From DATBJJ01 sp036556425 (GTDB taxonomy: Bacteria; Acidobacteriota; Vicinamibacteria; Vicinamibacterales; 2-12-FULL-66-21): a DNA stretch of 64,000 bases. Below the pieces are notes generated by a model. It was not told where the DNA came from. It saw nothing but the letters and a program-made list of their open reading frames with translations, and searched no databases. How positions within the stretch are numbered: position 1 is the stretch's first letter; the number at the start of each line of letters is the position of its first letter. Both the position numbers and the translations under genes were made by a program. Positions 8,372 through 17,491 of the stretch are shown one piece after another. The DNA lies in NCBI GenBank assembly GCA_036556425.1, contig DATBJJ010000178.1:6755-70754 (forward strand), read 5' to 3'.

Positions 8372-8524
8372 ACAAAAAAAGACGCGGCGCCCACACCCGC
8401 AGGACGCCGCGCCGTCCGTCAGCGGCGCGCGAGGAGGAGGAGGACGCGCCGCGGCGAAATGGGGCCGTTGGACGGTATATGATCCGGTCCAACCCCACGC
8501 GAAAGCGTGTGTTGAATAACATGC

Positions 8525-8538
8525 CTTTAACGGTAAAG
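8525..8538. promoter_or_regulatory. Candidate LacI-family operator
   Basis: CTTTAACGGTAAAG is a 14-bp near-palindrome with a central CG and only one mismatched pair, the usual shape of a LacI/GalR-family operator. It lies 58 nt before the start of a LacI-type regulator and in the only A/T-rich patch of this gap. It would suit autoregulation, with control of the sugar-acid operon that begins 34 nt after the regulator. This is inference from shape and position. Confidence 0.4.
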
Positions 8539-8595
8539 TAAATAGGAGCCCGTTACGCCCACGCGCGATCCCCGAGCCTGGAGTCCCGCCTGACG

Positions 8596-9657
8596 ATGAC
8601 CCCTACCACGATGAAGCGGATCGCCGCCGATTTGGGCGTGTCGATCACGACGGTCTCCAAGGTCCTCAACAATCACGCGGACATCGGACCCGCCACGCGC
8701 GCGCGCGTCCTCGCGCGCGTCGAGGAGCTGGGCTACCGTCCCAACGCGGTCGCGCGCAGCCTGACGCTCCGCCGCACGCACACGCTGGGCGTCGTCATCC
8801 CGGACTTGATGCATTCCTTCTTCGTCGAGGTCGTCGCCGGCCTCGAGACCGTCGCGAACGCGCGCGGATACGGCCTGCTGCTCTGCAGCTCGACCGAGAA
8901 TCCGCGCAAGGAACGATCGGAGCTCGAGATGCTCCGCTCGCGACAGGTGGACGGCATCGTCCTCGCCTCGGTCCACGGCTCGAACAACACGGAGCTGCTT
9001 CAGCGGATTGCCGCGACCGGCGGCGCGCTCGTGATGATCGATCGAGACGACCATCCGCGTGTCCACTGCCATCGCGTGCTGACCGACGACGAGCTCGTCG
9101 GACGCATGGCGACCGAGCACCTCCTTGCGCAAGGACGGCGCGCGATTGCCCACATCGCCGGTCCGGCAATCACGCACGCGAAACGGCGTGAAGCAGGATA
9201 CGTCGCCGCGTTGCGCGACGCGGGATTGGAGCCCCGGCCCGAGTGGATCGTGCGCGGGGGCTTCATGGACGCCGACGGCTATCACGCGATGCAGCACCTG
9301 TTGACGCTCGATCCGCCAATCGACGCCGTCTTCGCCGCGAACGACCCGGCGGCGATCGGCGCGATGCAGGCGATCTGGGAGGCAGGTCTTGTCGTCCCCG
9401 ACGACATCGCTGTGGTCGGCGCCGGCGACATCGCGCACGGCGATCTGCTGCGCGTCCCGCTCACCACGGTCGGGTGGTCGAAGGAAGAGCTCGGCAAGCG
9501 CGCCGCGGAGTTGATCTTCGATCAGATCGACGGCCGTGAAGACGTCGCGTTCAGGCGCGTGATCATTCCGCCTCACATGGTGGTCCGCGCCTCGTGCGGC
9601 GAAGAGTCGCCGGGCGCGGGAGCGAACACGCCGCCGCAATCGAGGCGCCAGCGCTGA
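8596..9657 (+). CDS. LacI family transcriptional regulator
   Basis: A 353-residue regulator. The N-terminal helix-turn-helix reads IAADLGVSITTVSKVLN (8-24) followed by the hinge helix region YRPNAVARSL (about 51-60). The rest is a periplasmic-binding-protein-like sensor domain (65-335) with GVVIPDLMHSFF and the typical FAANDPAAIGAM motif. ATG at 8596 or 8611 are both possible. It lies directly upstream of, and in line with, the sugar-acid operon, so it probably controls it in response to a sugar acid such as gluconate, mannonate or KDG. The effector cannot be read from sequence. A candidate operator lies just upstream. Confidence 0.9.
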   Translation: MTPTTMKRIAADLGVSITTVSKVLNNHADIGPATRARVLARVEELGYRPNAVARSLTLRRTHTLGVVIPDLMHSFFVEVVAGLETVANARGYGLLLCSSTENPRKERSELEMLRSRQVDGIVLASVHGSNNTELLQRIAATGGALVMIDRDDHPRVHCHRVLTDDELVGRMATEHLLAQGRRAIAHIAGPAITHAKRREAGYVAALRDAGLEPRPEWIVRGGFMDADGYHAMQHLLTLDPPIDAVFAANDPAAIGAMQAIWEAGLVVPDDIAVVGAGDIAHGDLLRVPLTTVGWSKEELGKRAAELIFDQIDGREDVAFRRVIIPPHMVVRASCGEESPGAGANTPPQSRRQR

Positions 9658-9691
9658 CTGGACGCCGGCACCGAGGCTCCGCTCTCGACGC

Positions 9692-10900
9692 ATGAAGATC
9701 ACCGACGCCAAAGTCATCATCTGCAGTCCCGGACGAAACTTCGTCACGCTGAAGCTCGTGACCGAGGACGGCATCACCGGCCTCGGCGATGCGACGCTCA
9801 ACGGACGCGAGATCGCCGTAGCGGCGTACCTCACGGAGCACGTCGTGCCGCTGCTCATCGGACGCGACGCGCGGCGGATCGAAGACACGTGGCATTACCT
9901 TTACAAGGGCGTCTATTGGCGGCGCGGCTCGGTGACGATGACGGCAATCGGCGCCGTCGACGTCGCGCTGTGGGACATCGCGGGAAAGGCTGCGAACAAA
10001 CCGCTCTACCAACTCTTCGGCGGCGCATCGCGCGAAGACGTCCTCGCCTACTGCCACGCGAGCGGCGCGACGATCGACGACACGATCGCGTCGATCGCGC
10101 AGCATCGCGCGAAGGGATATCGCGCGATTCGCGTGCAGTGCACGACGCCCGGCCACGATGAATCGTACGGCGTTGCGAAAGCGGGACGCCGCTACGAGCC
10201 TGCGGAGCGCGGGCTGCCGAAGGAAACGCGTTGGACGACCGAGCCGTACCTGCAATTCACGCCGTCGCTCTTCGAGCGCGTGCGCCGCGAATTCGGTCCG
10301 GATCTCCAGCTCCTCCACGATGTGCACCATCGCTTGCGCCCGATCGAGGCAGCTCGACTGGGCAAGAGCCTCGAGCCATATCATTTGTTCTGGATGGAAG
10401 ATCCCGTTACCGCGGAGCTCCAGGAAGGATTTCGTGTCATTCGGCAGCATACGACGACGCCAATCGCGGTCGGCGAGGTCTTCGACAGCATTTACGATTG
10501 TTACAGGTTGATACAGGAACAGCTCATCGATTACCTTCGCGCAACGGTGATGCACGCAGGCGGCCTGACGCCGCTCCGCAAGATGGCGGCGCTCGCCGAG
10601 CTCTATCACGTTCGCACAGGGTGCCACGGCGCAACGGATCTGAGCCCCGTGACGATGGCGGCGGCGCTGCACTTCGATTTGCACGTGCACAACTTCGGCA
10701 TCCAGGAGCACATGCCGCATACCGAGGAGACCGACCGTGTGTTCCCGCACGCCTACGCGTATCGCGACGGCGTGTTGCACCCGGGCGACAAGCCCGGCCT
10801 CGGCGTGGAGATGGACGAAACGCTGGCGGCGACGTACCCTTACCAGCGCGCGTATTTGCCGATCGCGAGATTGGATGACGGAACGATCCATAGTTGGTAG
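9692..10900 (+). CDS. manD: D-mannonate dehydratase, enolase superfamily (ManD/RspA type)
   Basis: A 402-residue enzyme of exactly the length of characterised ManD proteins. It should dehydrate D-mannonate to 2-keto-3-deoxy-D-gluconate (KDG). Metal ligands D210, E236 (MEDP) and E262 (GEVF) and the catalytic residues R147, Y159 and H212 all fall at the same positions as I recall for the Novosphingobium enzyme. H312 (CHGA) is also present. The N-terminus (CSPGRNFVTLKL, then GDATLNGRE) is the family signature. Some ManD-subgroup members are slow or prefer D-gluconate, so substrate is inferred. It is the first structural gene after the LacI regulator. The product KDG suits the kinase and aldolase genes downstream. 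Confidence 0.88.
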   Translation: MKITDAKVIICSPGRNFVTLKLVTEDGITGLGDATLNGREIAVAAYLTEHVVPLLIGRDARRIEDTWHYLYKGVYWRRGSVTMTAIGAVDVALWDIAGKAANKPLYQLFGGASREDVLAYCHASGATIDDTIASIAQHRAKGYRAIRVQCTTPGHDESYGVAKAGRRYEPAERGLPKETRWTTEPYLQFTPSLFERVRREFGPDLQLLHDVHHRLRPIEAARLGKSLEPYHLFWMEDPVTAELQEGFRVIRQHTTTPIAVGEVFDSIYDCYRLIQEQLIDYLRATVMHAGGLTPLRKMAALAELYHVRTGCHGATDLSPVTMAAALHFDLHVHNFGIQEHMPHTEETDRVFPHAYAYRDGVLHPGDKPGLGVEMDETLAATYPYQRAYLPIARLDDGTIHSW

Positions 10901-10918
10901 CCGGAGAGGATGAGGACG

Positions 10919-12769
10919 ATGCGCAATATCAGCTATTACGTCACGCCGGTGATTGCAGCGGTGGCGACGGCGGCGTCGCTCGCGAGCGTCACGCTCCAGC
11001 AGACGCCTGCGAGAAGCGGCGACAAGCCAGCGGCGATCAATCAGCTCACGGACGCCGAGAAGAAGGAAGGATGGACGCTGCTCTTCGACGGCACGTCGCT
11101 CAACGGATGGCGCGGCTACAAGCGGCCGGACGCCTCCGGCACGCGCTGGCGCGTCGAGAACGGCCTGCTGACAATCGCCCAGAAAGACGGCCAGGACACG
11201 CGCGGACAGCTCGACATCATCTCGACAGCCACGTATGACCTGTTCGATCTTCGTTGGGAGTGGCGCGTCGCCGAAGGCGGCAACAGCGGCCTGAAATATT
11301 TCGTCCTCGAGGACATGGATTCGGCGATCGGCCACGAGTATCAGGAGATCGACGACGAGCGCCACGCCGACGCGAAGATTGGCGCGCATCGTCAGACCGC
11401 GGCGTTCTACGACGTGCTGCCGGTTGCGGTGGCCGCCGAATTGCTCGCGAAGATCAAAAAGCCCGCCGGACAGTGGAACGAGAGCAGGGTCCGCGTCGCG
11501 CCGAGCCGGGTCGTGAAGGGCGGCACGCGCGTGTATCACTACCTGAACGGCGCCCGCGTGCTCGAGTACGAGCTCGACTCACCCGAGCTGCGCGCGGCAA
11601 TCGCCAAGAGCAAGTTCAAGGACGTCGCCCGCTTCGGCAAGCTCCACAAGGCGCACATACTGTTGCAGGATCACGGGAATCAAGTCTCGTATCGCAACAT
11701 CAAGATTCTCGACCTGTCCGCGAACAAAGGCACTTCTTCGTCCGGAGGAGATGCCACGCCGGTGGGGACGGCTGGGATGATGGCGTCGGGTACACAGATC
11801 GTCGCGAACGAAGCGGCGAAGCGCGTCGACATCACGATCGACGGAAAACCGTTCACGTCGTACATCTGGCCCGACAGCCTCAAGAAGCCGGTGCTCTACC
11901 CGATTCTCACCGCGAAGGGTTCGGTGGTGACGCGCGGCTTTCCGCTCGAGCCGCGGCCCGGCGAGCGCGTCGATCATCCGCATCACGTGGGCCTCTGGTT
12001 CAACCACGGCGACGTGAACGGCCTGGACTTCTGGAACAACTCGTACGACATTCCCGCGGACCGCGCGCCGAAGATGGGCACGATCCGGCACAAGCGGATC
12101 GTCGACACGAAGAGCGGCCCGAACGGCGGCGAGCTGGCCGTGGAGATGGACTGGGTGACGCCGAGCGGCACGCCGCTCGTCCGCGAGAGCACGAGGTTCC
12201 TCATTCGCGGGTCGGGCGACTCGCGCACGATCGATCGGATCACGACGCTCACCGCGCTCGACACGAAAGTCGTGTTCCGCGACAACAAGGAAGGCGTCTT
12301 GGGGCTGCGCGTGACGCGCGCGCTCGAGCAGCCGGCGGACAAGCCGGAAGTGTTCACCGACGCGAGCGGAAAGCCGACGGCGGTGCCCGTGCTCGACAAC
12401 AAGGGCGTGACCGGGATGTACACGAGCAGCGAGGGCCTGAAGGGAGACGCCGTGTGGGGAACACGCGGCCGGTGGTGCATGTTGAAGGGCACGATCGGAT
12501 CGGAGCCCGTCACGATCGCGATGCTCGATCACCCGTCGAATCCGACGGCGCCGACGTACTGGCACGCGCGCGGCTACGGGCTGTTCTCCGCGAACGTCTT
12601 CGGGCGGCAAGTGTTCAAGCCGGATCAGGAAGAGCTCGTCGTGACGCTCGATCCCGGCAAGTCCATCACGTTCCGCCACCGCATCGTCGTGCTGAGCAGC
12701 GCGGCGACGCCCGACGCGATCGAGCGCGAGTTCCGGACGTTCGCGGCCGCGGCCTCGTCCTCGAGATGA
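10919..12769 (+). CDS. Secreted DUF1080 (3-keto-disaccharide hydrolase-like) and DUF6807 fusion protein
   Basis: A 616-residue exported protein. After a signal peptide (about 1-25) the first half (40-260) is a DUF1080 beta-jelly-roll with GWTLLFDGTSLNGWRGY, LKYFVLED and a GHEYQEIDD motif; this family includes 3-keto-glycoside hydrolases. The second half (295-610) is a DUF6807 (PmoA-like) domain with DHPHHVGLWF and a later DHPSNP. The two domains are usually separate genes in acidobacterial and planctomycete sugar clusters. I chose ATG at 10919, not 10910, because the strong GGAGAGG site then has 9-nt spacing. Expected to act in the periplasm on an oligosaccharide or keto-sugar; the substrate is unknown. 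Confidence 0.82.
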   Translation: MRNISYYVTPVIAAVATAASLASVTLQQTPARSGDKPAAINQLTDAEKKEGWTLLFDGTSLNGWRGYKRPDASGTRWRVENGLLTIAQKDGQDTRGQLDIISTATYDLFDLRWEWRVAEGGNSGLKYFVLEDMDSAIGHEYQEIDDERHADAKIGAHRQTAAFYDVLPVAVAAELLAKIKKPAGQWNESRVRVAPSRVVKGGTRVYHYLNGARVLEYELDSPELRAAIAKSKFKDVARFGKLHKAHILLQDHGNQVSYRNIKILDLSANKGTSSSGGDATPVGTAGMMASGTQIVANEAAKRVDITIDGKPFTSYIWPDSLKKPVLYPILTAKGSVVTRGFPLEPRPGERVDHPHHVGLWFNHGDVNGLDFWNNSYDIPADRAPKMGTIRHKRIVDTKSGPNGGELAVEMDWVTPSGTPLVRESTRFLIRGSGDSRTIDRITTLTALDTKVVFRDNKEGVLGLRVTRALEQPADKPEVFTDASGKPTAVPVLDNKGVTGMYTSSEGLKGDAVWGTRGRWCMLKGTIGSEPVTIAMLDHPSNPTAPTYWHARGYGLFSANVFGRQVFKPDQEELVVTLDPGKSITFRHRIVVLSSAATPDAIEREFRTFAAAASSSR

Positions 12770-12781
12770 CAGCAGTCGTTC

Positions 12782-14062
12782 ATGAGCGTATTCGGTCAGG
12801 GTCGCGCCGAGGGCTATCTCACTCCGACGGAGCTTGCGCAGCAGCTTCACGAAGGACTCGCCCGCCTGCCGGTTGACGGCCGGCGCGTGATCGTTCTCAT
12901 TCCCGATGGAACGAGAACGATGCCGATGCCCCTGATGTTCGACGCGCTCGAGCGCGAGCTCGGCCCGCGCGTCGCGGCGCTCGACTTTCTCGTCGCGCTC
13001 GGCACGCACTCGCCGATGAGCGACGAGGCGTTGTCACGCCACGTGGGGCGGCCCGTCGCGAACGGGATCGCCGGGCGGCACCGCATCTTCAACCATCGGT
13101 GGGACGATCCGGCGACGTTCGCCACGCTCGGCACGATTCCCGCGCGCGAGATCGCCGAGATCACGAACGGCCAACTCGAGCAAGACGTCCCCGTCGCGCT
13201 CAACCGGCTGGTCGTCGAGTACGATCACGTGATCGTCTGCGGCCCGGTCTTTCCGCACGAGGTCGTCGGGTTCTCCGGCGGGACGAAGTACCTCTTCCCC
13301 GGCATCGCGGCGGCGGAGATCATCCACTTCACCCATTGGCTCGGCGCGCTGATCACCAGCTCGGATGTGATCGGCACGATCGACACGCCGGTGCGCGCGG
13401 TCATCGATCGCGCCGCGTCGCTCCTCGCCACGCCGCTCTCGCTCGTCGCGCTCGTCGTCACGCACGAGGGCGTCGCGGGCGCGTTCTGCGGCGAACCGAA
13501 GGACGCGTGGCGTCAGGCCGCCATGCTCTCGTCGCGTCGGCACATCGTCTGGCTCGATCGGCCGTTCGATCGCATGCTCGCGGTGATGCCGTCCATGTAC
13601 GACGATCTGTGGACCGCCGCGAAGGGCGCGTACAAGACGGAGACCGCGGTGGCTGATGGCGGTGAGGTCATCGTGTACGCTCCGCACGTCCGCGAGGTGA
13701 GCTACGTCCACGGCCGGTTGATCGACGAGATCGGGTACCACTGCCGGGATTACTTCCTCGCGCAATGGAAGCGGTTCGCGTCGTACCCGGGCGGCATCCT
13801 CGCGCATTCGACGCACGTCAAGGGGCTCGGCACGTACGACGCGCGCCGCGCGATCGAATCCCCGCGGATCACGGTAACGCTCGCGACAGGCATCACACGC
13901 GAGCGGTGCGATCGAATCAACCTCGCCTACCGCGATCCGGCCTCGATCGACATGAGCGAATGGTCGACCGGGAATGACCGCGACTCGCGTCTGGTTCCGC
14001 GCGCGGGCGAACTGCTGTTTCGCGTCGGGAAGCCGCCCGCCGCGTCGGAGGCGCTGGCGTGA
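12782..14062 (+). CDS. LarA-family (DUF2088) nickel-pincer hydroxyacid racemase/epimerase homologue
   Basis: A 426-residue LarA homologue. The family motifs are present in order: GTHSPM (74-79), FNH with H105, FPHEVVGFSGGTKYLFPG (157-174) with H159 and K169, and EIIHFTHW with H182/H185. In LarA the corresponding lysine binds the nickel-pincer nucleotide covalently and the histidines act as acid/base pair and nickel ligand. Lactate is not the likely substrate here, because the gene sits inside a sugar-acid operon and overlaps the 6-phosphogluconate dehydrogenase start by 4 nt. Some LarA homologues epimerise D-gluconate at C2 to D-mannonate, which ManD would then use. No larB, larC or larE cofactor genes are in the window. 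Confidence 0.82.
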   Translation: MSVFGQGRAEGYLTPTELAQQLHEGLARLPVDGRRVIVLIPDGTRTMPMPLMFDALERELGPRVAALDFLVALGTHSPMSDEALSRHVGRPVANGIAGRHRIFNHRWDDPATFATLGTIPAREIAEITNGQLEQDVPVALNRLVVEYDHVIVCGPVFPHEVVGFSGGTKYLFPGIAAAEIIHFTHWLGALITSSDVIGTIDTPVRAVIDRAASLLATPLSLVALVVTHEGVAGAFCGEPKDAWRQAAMLSSRRHIVWLDRPFDRMLAVMPSMYDDLWTAAKGAYKTETAVADGGEVIVYAPHVREVSYVHGRLIDEIGYHCRDYFLAQWKRFASYPGGILAHSTHVKGLGTYDARRAIESPRITVTLATGITRERCDRINLAYRDPASIDMSEWSTGNDRDSRLVPRAGELLFRVGKPPAASEALA

Positions 14063-15474
14063 AGTACAGCATGGGCGTCGTGGGTCTCGGCGTCATGGGT
14101 GCGAATCTCGGTCGCAACATCGCGGGCAAGTCGTTTCCCGTCGCCGGCTACGATTTGAGCCCGGCGAAGACCGCCGCGTTCGTCGACGGCACGGACAAGG
14201 GTTTGAAGGTCACGGGCGTCGATAGCCCGCCCGCTTTGATGGCGGCGCTCGAGCGTCCGCGCCGCGTGCTTCTGATGGTGCCCGCGGGAAAACCGGTCGA
14301 CAGCGTGATCGATCTGCTCGAGCCGCACCTCGAGCCGGGCGACATTCTGATCGACGGAGGCAATTCGTTCTTCGCCGACACCGATCGGCGCTGCGATGAC
14401 TTGGCCGCCGCTGGCTTTCACTTCGTCGGCGCCGGCGTGTCCGGTGGCGAAGAAGGCGCGCTCCACGGGCCGGCAATCATGCCCGGCGGACCGAAGGACG
14501 CGTGGGAGGCGCTCGCGCCGATCTTCCGCGCGATGGCCGCCAAGGCGGAAGACGGCGAGCCGTGCGTCGGATACATGGGACCGCGCGGCGCCGGCCACTA
14601 CGTGAAGATGGTGCACAACGGGATCGAGTACGGTGACATGCAGCTCATCGCCGAAGCGTACGACATCCTGCACCGGGGCGTTGGACTGACGGCGCCGCAG
14701 CTCGCCGAGGTCTTCGCGGAGTGGAATCGGGGAGATCTTCGCTCGTACTTGATCGAGATTACGGCGCAGGTGCTCGCGTTCACCGATCCGGACACGAAGC
14801 AGCCACTCGTCGACGTCATCCTCGACGAGGCGCAGCAAAAAGGCACCGGAAAGTGGATGAGCCAGAACGCCTTCGACGTCGGCGCGCCCATTCCTACGGT
14901 CAACGCCGCCGTCGAAGCGCGATTGCTGTCCGCGTTGAAAGCGGAACGCGTCGCGTCGAGCAAAGTGCTCACGGGTCCAGCCGACCGGTACTCCGGCTCG
15001 CGTGAAGGACTCGTGGACGCCGTCCGGCAGGCGCTCTACGCCAGCAAGATCACGTCGTACGCGCAAGGCATGGCGCTCCTCCGGCTCGCGTCGAAGGAGT
15101 ACGGCTACGGCATCGATCCGGGCGAGGTCGCGAAGATCTGGCGCGCCGGCTGCATCATTCGCGCCGCGCTGCTGAACGATATCCGCGAGGCGTTCCGCCG
15201 TGACCCGTCGCTCGTCAATCTGCTGCTCGATCGCGCGTTTCGCGATGCGATTGCCGCGCGGCAAGCGGCGTGGCGGCTCGTCGTGCAGACGGCAATCGGC
15301 CTCGGGATTCCGGTGCCCGCCATGAGCGCGTCGCTCGCCTATTACGATTCCTATCGCAGCGCGCGACTTCCGGCGAACCTCACGCAGGCGCAGCGCGACT
15401 TCTTCGGCGCTCACACGTACCGACGCATCGACCGCGAAGGCAGCGTTCATACCGATTGGAGCAAGAAGGACTGA
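14059..15474 (+). CDS. gnd: 6-phosphogluconate dehydrogenase, decarboxylating
   Basis: A full-length 471-residue enzyme of the pentose phosphate pathway: 6-phosphogluconate + NAD(P)+ to ribulose 5-phosphate + CO2. The dinucleotide motif is GLGVMG (9-14). The catalytic block KMVHNGIEYGDM places K183, H186, N187 and E190 at the canonical positions. The C-terminal block KGTGKWMSQNAFD and the final RRIDREGSVHTDW are those of the long (decarboxylating) form. The GTG start overlaps the LarA-like stop by 4 nt, and its stop overlaps the KDG kinase start (TGATG). Its presence among aldonate genes suggests a link between gluconate and pentose phosphate metabolism, although no gluconokinase is visible. 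Confidence 0.93.
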   Translation: MKYSMGVVGLGVMGANLGRNIAGKSFPVAGYDLSPAKTAAFVDGTDKGLKVTGVDSPPALMAALERPRRVLLMVPAGKPVDSVIDLLEPHLEPGDILIDGGNSFFADTDRRCDDLAAAGFHFVGAGVSGGEEGALHGPAIMPGGPKDAWEALAPIFRAMAAKAEDGEPCVGYMGPRGAGHYVKMVHNGIEYGDMQLIAEAYDILHRGVGLTAPQLAEVFAEWNRGDLRSYLIEITAQVLAFTDPDTKQPLVDVILDEAQQKGTGKWMSQNAFDVGAPIPTVNAAVEARLLSALKAERVASSKVLTGPADRYSGSREGLVDAVRQALYASKITSYAQGMALLRLASKEYGYGIDPGEVAKIWRAGCIIRAALLNDIREAFRRDPSLVNLLLDRAFRDAIAARQAAWRLVVQTAIGLGIPVPAMSASLAYYDSYRSARLPANLTQAQRDFFGAHTYRRIDREGSVHTDWSKKD

Positions 15475-16562
15475 TGACGACCGGGCTGACGATCCCCGAC
15501 CTCACACCGGGCGGACTGGATTTCCTCTCGCTGGGCGCGCTCATTCATCGGCTCGATCCCGGCCTCGTTCCCTTTCGCAAAGCCGCGACGTGCGCGATTC
15601 ACGTGAGCGGCGGCGAGTTCAACACGGCCGCGAACCTCTCCGACTGCTTCGGGATGCGCACGGGCATCGCAAGCGCCATCGTCGAGTATCCGATTGGCGA
15701 TCTGATCGCGGAGCGCGTCCGCGCGATGGGCGTGACCCCGTTCTACAAGCGCTTCAGGCACGACGGCGCGCGCGGTCCCAACATGGCGACCGTTTACAGC
15801 GATCAGGGCTACGGCGTGCGCGGTCCCGTCGTGTTCTACAACCGCGCCAACGAAGCAGCGGCGCTGTTGAAGCCGGGCGACTTCGACTGGGCGGCGATCT
15901 TCGGCCGCGGCGTACGATGGTTCCACAGCGGAGGCATCTTCGCGGCGCTCTCCGAGACGACATCCGAGCTGATCGTCGAGGCGATGCAGGCCGCCAAGGC
16001 GCACGGCGCGATCGTATCGTTCGATCTGAACTACCGTGAGAAGCTCTGGTCCGTTTCCGGCGGCGTGAAGCGCGCGAACGAGGTGCTCGGCCGGATCGTG
16101 AAGTTCGTCGACGTGCTCGTGGGCAATGAAGAAGATCTTCAGAAAGGCCTCGGCATGCCCGGGCCGGACATCACCGCCAAATCCACGCTCGATCCGAGCG
16201 TCTTCGTCGCGATGATCGACCGCGTCGTCGAGCGCTATCCGCAAATCAAAGTCGTCGCCACGACGCTTCGCGAAGTGCATTCGACGAACCGTCACACCTG
16301 GGGCGCCGTCGCGTGGATCGATGGCACGACGTACGAGTCGCCGTGCTGCGATCTCGACGTGCACGACCGCGTCGGCGGGGGCGACGGCTTCGCGGCCGGC
16401 GTGTTCTACGGACTGATGACCGGGGAGGCGCCGACCGACGCGGTGCGGCTCGGATGGGCGCACGGCGCGCTGATGACCACGTTTCCCGGAGACACGACGA
16501 TGGCGACCGTCGAGCAGGTGCGCGCGTTCGCCAAAGGCGGGTCGGCCCGGATTCAGCGATGA
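15474..16562 (+). CDS. kdgK: 2-keto-3-deoxygluconate kinase, PfkB/ribokinase family
   Basis: A 362-residue sugar kinase. The substrate region has GALIHRLDP and SGGEFNTAANLS, and the ribokinase ATP-binding and catalytic signature is DRVGGGDGFAAG with catalytic D304. FDLNYR and VGNEED in the middle are typical of KDG kinases of this type. It should phosphorylate KDG to KDPG. It overlaps gnd by 1 nt and the downstream DapA-family gene by 4 nt, so it is translationally coupled to both. It is placed to take KDG from ManD or from the IlvD/Edd dehydratase. An alternative sugar-acid substrate such as 5-keto-gluconate cannot be excluded. Confidence 0.85.
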   Translation: MTTGLTIPDLTPGGLDFLSLGALIHRLDPGLVPFRKAATCAIHVSGGEFNTAANLSDCFGMRTGIASAIVEYPIGDLIAERVRAMGVTPFYKRFRHDGARGPNMATVYSDQGYGVRGPVVFYNRANEAAALLKPGDFDWAAIFGRGVRWFHSGGIFAALSETTSELIVEAMQAAKAHGAIVSFDLNYREKLWSVSGGVKRANEVLGRIVKFVDVLVGNEEDLQKGLGMPGPDITAKSTLDPSVFVAMIDRVVERYPQIKVVATTLREVHSTNRHTWGAVAWIDGTTYESPCCDLDVHDRVGGGDGFAAGVFYGLMTGEAPTDAVRLGWAHGALMTTFPGDTTMATVEQVRAFAKGGSARIQR

Positions 16563-17491
16563 TCCGCGAACCGCTCACCGCCGGAGATATTTGGGGCGTC
16601 TACGCCGTTCCCCCGCTCTCGCGCAAACGGGATCGCGCGCGCAGCCTCGACTTCGACGCGTCCGAGAAAATCGCGAGCCACATCGCATCCGGCGGCGTGA
16701 CGAGATTCCTGTACGGAGGAAACGCGTTCCTCTATCACATCACGCTCGACGAATACGACGATCTGCTCGGATGGCTCGATGCGTTTCCCGTCGCCCGCAT
16801 GCCGATCCCGAGCCTCGGCCCTTCCTTCGGCCGGGCGATGGATCAGGCGCGGCTGATTCGCAGGCATTCGTTCAGCTGCGCGATGATGCTGCCGTGCAGC
16901 GATCCGCGCGACGCCGACGGACTCGAGGCGGGCCTGCGTGAAATCGCCGACGCCGCCGGCGTGCGGTTGATCGTCTATCTCAAGTCCGAGGACGCATTCG
17001 GCGCCGACAAAGAGCGCGGTCTCGACGCCGTCGCGCGGCTCGTGGACGCCGGCGTGTGCGTGGCGATCAAATACGCGGTGGTGCTGGACGATCCGTCGCG
17101 CGATCCGTATCTCGAAGGGCTGCTGAAGCGCGTCGATCGTTCGCGCGTGATCAGCGGCATGGGCGAGCGGCCGGCTGTCGTCCACCTGCGCGATTTCGCG
17201 CTCGGCGGATTGACGACGGGATCGGGCTGCATCGCGCCGTTCCTGTGCAGCGCGCTCGTCGACGCGGCGCAGCAGAAGAACTGGAAAGCCGCGGAAGCGC
17301 TGCGCGCCGAGTTCATGCCGCTCGAAGACCTGCGCGACGCGTGGGGACCGGCGCGCGTGCTGCATCACGCCACGGAGCTGTCCGGCGTCGCCCCCGCGGG
17401 CCCGATTCCGCCGTACGTCTCGCCGCTGACCCCGGAGCAAATCGAGCAGCTCACGCCCGTCGCGAAAACCCTGCGGGAGCGGAACGCATGA
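16559..17491 (+). CDS. DapA-family (dihydrodipicolinate synthase-like) aldolase, probable KDG/KDPG-type
   Basis: A 310-residue TIM-barrel lyase. The Schiff-base lysine is K171 in VAIKYAVVLDD, and the partner tyrosine is likely the Y of VYLKSED near 140. The N-terminus GVYAVPPLSRKRD replaces the usual 'GV..AL.TPF' pattern, and the substrate loop is YGGNAFLYH, so this is a divergent subgroup. ATGA overlaps at both ends tie it to kdgK and to the dehydratase. By context it would split KDG or KDPG to pyruvate and glyceraldehyde (phosphate), completing an Entner-Doudoroff-like branch. A true DapA role is unlikely in this operon. Confidence 0.8.
   Translation: MIREPLTAGDIWGVYAVPPLSRKRDRARSLDFDASEKIASHIASGGVTRFLYGGNAFLYHITLDEYDDLLGWLDAFPVARMPIPSLGPSFGRAMDQARLIRRHSFSCAMMLPCSDPRDADGLEAGLREIADAAGVRLIVYLKSEDAFGADKERGLDAVARLVDAGVCVAIKYAVVLDDPSRDPYLEGLLKRVDRSRVISGMGERPAVVHLRDFALGGLTTGSGCIAPFLCSALVDAAQQKNWKAAEALRAEFMPLEDLRDAWGPARVLHHATELSGVAPAGPIPPYVSPLTPEQIEQLTPVAKTLRERNA

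Noticed and set aside
12782..14062. Plain lactate racemase annotation
   Set aside because: The LarA motifs are present but all operon partners handle sugar acids; lactate enzymes and larBCE are not nearby.
16559..17491. 4-hydroxy-tetrahydrodipicolinate synthase (dapA)
   Set aside because: Same fold, but a divergent substrate loop and location in a sugar-acid operon argue for a keto-deoxy acid aldolase.
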